From positions 186,001 to 250,000 of the forward strand of contig CBDCZR010000029.1 in NCBI GenBank assembly GCA_965224535.1: a stretch of 64,000 nucleotides of DNA. Reading direction: 5' to 3'. The translations under genes and the position numbers were made by a program. This stretch comes from JBCDHN01 sp965224535. GTDB taxonomy: Bacteria > Verrucomicrobiota > Verrucomicrobiia > Verrucomicrobiales > DEV007. Below are positions 60,646 through 64,000 of the stretch, one piece after another. Under the pieces are notes generated by a model that saw only the letters and a list, made by a program, of their open reading frames with translations, did no database searches and was not told the DNA's origin. The stretch's first letter is position 1, and each line of letters begins with the position of its first letter.

Positions 60646-60979
60646 GCGCAGGCCGGTTTGAGTTTTCCGCACGAATTTCGTCCCTACGAGCTAAAAGCCG
60701 CGCGCGTGCGCCGGAAGCGCGAGCTTTTACCCAATCGGGATTGCCTCTCCGGATTCGTTTCTCAATTTCCGCATTCACCGCCTCAACCTCGTCGCGGTTG
60801 GCCTCGATGTAGTCAAACGCCGCGCGAACCTGACTGGTTGTGAGGTTCAGGTGATCGGCAATCCATTCTGCCGAGCGCTCGTCATTAACCCACATCAAGA
60901 TGGTGTAGACGGTGATCCGCGTTCCAGCTATTTCCGGTCCACGGCCACGATCGATGATGCTGGGTGCTAGTGTAGCCAT
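60623..60979 (-). CDS. DUF433 family antitoxin
   Basis: The 118-residue protein contains the DUF433 domain (SIIDRGRGPEIAGTRITVYTIL, SAEWIADHLNLTTSQVRAAFDYI), a helix-turn-helix antitoxin that usually pairs with DUF5615 toxins and represses its own operon. The C-terminal tail is Arg-rich (ASGARARLLARRDEI). I chose the ATG at 60979. The toxin gene begins inside its last codons, a typical order of antitoxin first. Confidence 0.85.
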   Translation of the reverse strand: MATLAPSIIDRGRGPEIAGTRITVYTILMWVNDERSAEWIADHLNLTTSQVRAAFDYIEANRDEVEAVNAEIEKRIRRGNPDWVKARASGARARLLARRDEIRAENSNRPAHDTVDVG

Positions 60980-61014
60980 GCAACACTGTTCGCCAGTTTT
61001 CACCGCGTGTAAAC

Positions 61015-62013
61015 CTACGCCTCTCCCTTGTCGGAATCCTCCTCCGGCGGAATCGGTTCGTCGTCTTTGTCGGGTTCGCGCAGGGTGTTGCGAAATTCAC
61101 TCCAAAACGAGCGAATCTTGTCCCGCTCCGCGCGTTCCTGCGGCGTGTCCTCCTTGCGCTCGGGCCGAATTTCGCCGCCAAACATGGTGCGCGGAGGACT
61201 TTTGGCTTTTTTGGCCTTGTCAGCCGGCGCCCGCATCAAATTGTGCCGTTCCAGGATGCTCCGCAGGTCGCCATCGATGTCCACCGAGGCTACCCGGTCG
61301 AATTTTGGCAATTCCGGCAATTTTTCGAGCGGTTCGCCGGATTGGTGGTTTTTTGAGCCGGTGTGAAAATTATCAACGGGAATGCGATGCGGCCGGAATT
61401 CCTTGCGCAGGTTGCGATGCTCTCGAATGAAGTGGGACGGGCTGTGGTAGCTGGAGTAGTCCCGCGCGTAGCTGGAGCGTTTCATGCCGATGTTGACGTT
61501 CTTGCGGATCTCAAAGTGCAGGTGCGCCAGGTACATGCCGCGATTTGTGCCGATGGTCCCGACTTTTTGCCCGCGGCGCACTTGCTGGTGACGCTGGACG
61601 AGGCGCCGGTTTAGGTGACCGTAGAGCGAGTCAATGTAGTGCACCCGGCCGTCAGAAGAACGGTAGGCGTGCCTGACGATGACCACGTTTCCCCAGCCCA
61701 TTTTGTAGTCTTGCGAGTAAACAACGACTCCGTCGCCAATGGCGTAAACGGGGTCGCCCAGGTCGGTGTTTCCGCCGCCGCGTCCGTTCCAATCCTCGCC
61801 CAGGTGGCCGTTGGGGCGATAACCGCGGGCTTTGTAGTAGCCGTAGGCATCAGGAAACCCAACGGGATAGTCGAAGCCATCCGCGATGGGGGTGGGAATG
61901 GTATTTGCGCCGTAAGTTGCCTGGCCGTACAACGCAATCCAACTAAGGGCAACCAAGCGCACAACCAACTGCCGCACAACCAACTGCCGGCACGATGCAG
62001 GTAGTGAGATCAT
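61015..62013 (-). CDS. Exported M23 (LytM) peptidase
   Basis: The 332-residue protein has a signal peptide and an M23 domain with zinc-binding GHLGEDWNGRGGG (H-x3-D) and HLHFEIR (HxH), plus GHLNRR and GTIGTNRGMYLAH in between. M23 enzymes cut peptidoglycan cross-links; all zinc ligands are present. The last 120 residues are charged and Pro/Lys-rich with no domain. A 15-base tandem duplication in the signal region gives RQLVVRQLVVRL. It is preceded by a 134-base gap from uppP. Confidence 0.9.
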   Translation of the reverse strand: MISLPASCRQLVVRQLVVRLVALSWIALYGQATYGANTIPTPIADGFDYPVGFPDAYGYYKARGYRPNGHLGEDWNGRGGGNTDLGDPVYAIGDGVVVYSQDYKMGWGNVVIVRHAYRSSDGRVHYIDSLYGHLNRRLVQRHQQVRRGQKVGTIGTNRGMYLAHLHFEIRKNVNIGMKRSSYARDYSSYHSPSHFIREHRNLRKEFRPHRIPVDNFHTGSKNHQSGEPLEKLPELPKFDRVASVDIDGDLRSILERHNLMRAPADKAKKAKSPPRTMFGGEIRPERKEDTPQERAERDKIRSFWSEFRNTLREPDKDDEPIPPEEDSDKGEA

Positions 62014-62147
62014 TTTTGGGGGAGGTGAGTTTCGTTAGACGGTTAGGACGGATTTACTGTTAGGATACTGGAAATGCGGCCAACGGGCAAGCAAGCATTG
62101 CCCGAAAGCGGCAAAATGACGGAATTGTAATCTCACCGTCAAAAGAA

Positions 62148-63029
62148 TCACGATGTGAGGGCCGGTTGGGCTTCGGTGGGCAAACTGGGGTCGGGTTCCT
62201 TAACAAATCCAAAAAACACGATTCCCAGCAATCCCACCAGAAAACAATACACCGCGAAGTACTGAAATTTTCCCTTCCGGATGCTGTCCAGCACCCAGTA
62301 GACCGCGGATAACCCGGTTACGAACGCCACCGCCGCGCCGACGATGCAGTTTAGCCCCATGCCCGGCGCAACTTCCTCCAGGTCCTTGAATTCGAACACC
62401 GCACCGCCCAAAATCGCCGGAATGGCCATGAGGAAGGAGAATTCCGCCGCTTCACGCGGATTGACCCCGGCTATCATCCCAGAGGCGATGGTCGAACCGG
62501 ACCGCGAAATTCCCGGTAAAATGGCAAACGCCTGACCCAGCCCCATGATGAGGGCGGATGGAGCGCGGACCGTCCCTGTGGGTTCGGAACCGCCGAGCCG
62601 GCGAACCAGCAGCGGCAACAGAAGCAGCAAACCGGTGACGATGAGCATGCAGGAGGTGAAAGTGGGGCTGTCGAACGCTTTTTCGAAGTAGGATTTGAGC
62701 GAAAAACCGACGATCACCGCGGGAATCGTCGCCAGCGCCAAAAAGAGCACCGTGCGTTGCTGGGGAGTGATCGGTTGCTTGAAAAAACCGCCGATAATCT
62801 CGAAAATTCGCGCCCGAAAATAGATGAGCACAGAAAGCAGCGTCCCGACATGCACGGCGACGGCGAACATGATTTTCGCCGCTTTGTCCGCGGCACTGGC
62901 GGTTTCGCCCGCCTCCGCTTCAATTCCCAAAAGCTCCCCGACCAGGACCAAATGGCCGGAGGAGGAAACGGGTAAAAACTCGGTTAGGCCCTGGACCATG
63001 CCCAGGATAATCGCTTCGATGAGGCTCAT
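62148..63029 (-). CDS. uppP: Undecaprenyl-diphosphate phosphatase
   Basis: The 293-residue membrane protein recycles undecaprenyl diphosphate for cell-wall synthesis and can give bacitracin resistance. Both family motifs are intact: GLTEFLPVSSSGHLVL near the N-terminus and PGISRSGSTIASGMIAGV (Arg and Ser of the phosphate site). About eight transmembrane helices are evident. It is independent of the M23 gene by a 134-base gap. Confidence 0.95.
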   Translation of the reverse strand: MSLIEAIILGMVQGLTEFLPVSSSGHLVLVGELLGIEAEAGETASAADKAAKIMFAVAVHVGTLLSVLIYFRARIFEIIGGFFKQPITPQQRTVLFLALATIPAVIVGFSLKSYFEKAFDSPTFTSCMLIVTGLLLLLPLLVRRLGGSEPTGTVRAPSALIMGLGQAFAILPGISRSGSTIASGMIAGVNPREAAEFSFLMAIPAILGGAVFEFKDLEEVAPGMGLNCIVGAAVAFVTGLSAVYWVLDSIRKGKFQYFAVYCFLVGLLGIVFFGFVKEPDPSLPTEAQPALTS

Positions 63030-63077
63030 GCTGAAATGGCCCGGATGAAACCTCGCAAAGCCACCAGAGCAAGCTTC

Positions 63078-63116
63078 TTTTCACCGTTCGTTCGTTCGTT
63101 CGTTCGGTCGGTGAAA
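63078..63116. repeat. GTTC tetranucleotide run inside a short inverted repeat
   Basis: TTTCACCG and CGGTGAAA enclose (GTTC) repeated four to five times. It lies between uppP and the terminator of the upstream minus-strand gene. Confidence 0.75.
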
Positions 63117-63156
63117 AAAAATGAAGAGGGCCCTGACGCTGCCGTCAGGACCCTCT
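63114..63156 (-). terminator. Rho-independent terminator of the 63183-63674 gene
   Basis: On the minus strand GAGGGTCCTGACG pairs with CGTCAGGGCCCTC (one bulge or mismatch) and is followed by TTCATTTTTTTTC. Confidence 0.85.
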
Positions 63157-63182
63157 GTCACACACAACTTAGACAATTTGGC

Positions 63183-63674
63183 TCAAAATCGCTGCGTTCC
63201 GGAGCCTTTGCGCTGGAACGGGCTGGAAAATCGGGACGGGTCGGGCTCCCGCGTTGGATCGCGGTCTTGGGATCGTGGCTCGCCTTGTTCCAACCGGCCG
63301 GTTAGCGCCGCGAACACCTCATCGATGCGTTCGGCGTGTTTGCCGGCCAATTCACGCACCAGCGCCGCGCCCTCGGAATCTCCCGTGCGCTCTAGCAGGA
63401 CACCCAACGCCAAAAGCCGGCTTTCGATGTCGCGTTCCTGATCCAGGTAAACGAGCAACGCGGTCGTTTCGGGATCCGTTTGAAGCGGTAGCCGCTCTCC
63501 ACCCGCCGCCTGACGTTCGTAGCTGGGGTCGAAAAAAGAGCGGCCGCGAAAATCAAATTCGCAAGCGCCGCTCTCACATTCCGCCCGGCTGGGTAGGGGG
63601 CACCGCTGCGCGGACGTCAGGTTGGGTAGGGAAATTAGGGCCAGGGCGAACGTTAGGGGGATGGGGAGTTTCAT
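63183..63674 (-). CDS. Small secreted hypothetical protein
   Basis: The 163-residue product has a signal peptide (MKLPIPLTFALALISLPNLTSA), a Cys-rich segment (RCPLPSRAECESGACEFDF) and a helical middle (LLALGVLLERTGDSEGAALVRELAGK). The C-terminus is polar and Arg/Ser-rich. No family is recognised. A clean terminator follows, which supports a real gene. Confidence 0.75.
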   Translation of the reverse strand: MKLPIPLTFALALISLPNLTSAQRCPLPSRAECESGACEFDFRGRSFFDPSYERQAAGGERLPLQTDPETTALLVYLDQERDIESRLLALGVLLERTGDSEGAALVRELAGKHAERIDEVFAALTGRLEQGEPRSQDRDPTREPDPSRFSSPFQRKGSGTQRF

Positions 63675-63810
63675 GGAGCCAGGTAACGGGATGCGGCGTA
63701 AGACGTTGGCATTCTGACGCCTTGCGACATTTTCGCGCGGATTTTTGCGAGAAGTCAGGGTTTCGGCCTGAGCTGCGCTTGGCGGTCAATAGGTCTCGAC
63801 TTGGAGTCCA

Positions 63811-64000
63811 TCAGTTGGCGATAGGACCGTCCAAATCCCAGCATCTCCCGTGCGCCGATTTCCAAAAATCGTTGGTCGGCAAATCAGCGGCTTGCGCTTC
63901 ATCCAACAACGCAACATCCGCGCTTGAATCGCGGCCTTCCACTCGCGCTAACAAGTCGCTTGCGGTTCCTTGTTTGGCAGGCGGCCATACGGCGTGGCCG
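63811..64000 (-). CDS. Possible C-terminus of a gene running off the right edge
   Basis: An open frame of 62 codons enters from the right edge and ends at a TGA at 63811. It reads SDLLARVEGRDSSADVALL and NDFWKSAHGRCWDLDGPIAN, with balanced composition, whereas the other minus-strand frames are closed by stops. No start is in the window and I recognise no family. Confidence 0.35.
   Translation of the reverse strand, partial: GHAVWPPAKQGTASDLLARVEGRDSSADVALLDEAQAADLPTNDFWKSAHGRCWDLDGPIAN

Noticed and set aside
1..64000. tRNA, rRNA, tmRNA or riboswitch genes
   Set aside because: I looked for T-loop words and rRNA-like segments in the gaps and found none that fit; weak structured RNAs could still be missed.

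Overview
The window looks like a chromosomal piece of a high-GC member of the Verrucomicrobiota, probably near Pedosphaera/Limisphaerales; this is inference, because no rRNA is present. Supporting content: two Cys-type sulfatases, a DUF1549/DUF1553 (PSD1) cytochrome, a DUF1501 protein, PQQ-like beta-propeller proteins, a TAT-exported FAD oxidoreductase, a neutral-ceramidase-like protein, an ExbB/ExbD operon with giant TPR proteins, and many intergenic hairpin repeats. I found no tRNA, rRNA, CRISPR array or prophage.

Layout. 1-5570: partial M50 protease, xylose isomerase, PQQ propeller protein, small secreted protein, exported sulfatase. 5575-6210: array of 141-bp repeats with an inverted copy. 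6243-14026: RtcB-like ligase, DUF547 protein, PAS histidine kinase head to head with cutA, FAD oxidoreductase, TPR/metallophosphatase. 14036-18405 (minus): di-haem cytochrome, DoxX and an 11-residue-repeat secreted protein in one apparent operon, then OsmC and a sigma-54 response regulator. 19027-25016: phosphotransferase coupled to a chimeric AAA-ATPase/sialidase gene, ceramidase-like protein, two hypotheticals. 25037-28752: IS110-type element and a NagB/PIG-L fusion gene, both broken by +1 homopolymer frameshifts. 28863-38712: PSD1 cytochrome, truncated ATPase remnant, haem A synthesis (ctaA, ctaB), two CNNM/CorC proteins, a second PQQ protein. 38820-49152: leuS convergent with a six-gene minus-strand operon (exbB, exbD, exbD, membrane vWA protein, 954-aa TPR protein, TPR/LamG-like protein). 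49316-55547: DUF1501, Coa1-like, cytoplasmic-type sulfatase, small secreted protein, EF-hand protein, GT-C glycosyltransferase. 55550-64000: Ski2-like helicase, zinc-ribbon protein with a good sigma-70 promoter, dnaG with a degenerate zinc site, a DUF433/DUF5615 toxin-antitoxin pair with an internally shortened toxin, M23 peptidase, uppP, a small secreted protein and a partial edge ORF.

How genes work together. Sulfatases, xylose isomerase, the NagB/PIG-L fusion and the sialidase remnant suggest use of sulfated and amino-sugar polysaccharides. ctaA/ctaB, the Coa1-like protein and the cytochromes suggest aerobic respiration. The strongest candidate for an undescribed machine is the ExbB-ExbD-ExbD operon in which a transmembrane von Willebrand A protein takes the place expected for TonB, followed by two exported TPR proteins.
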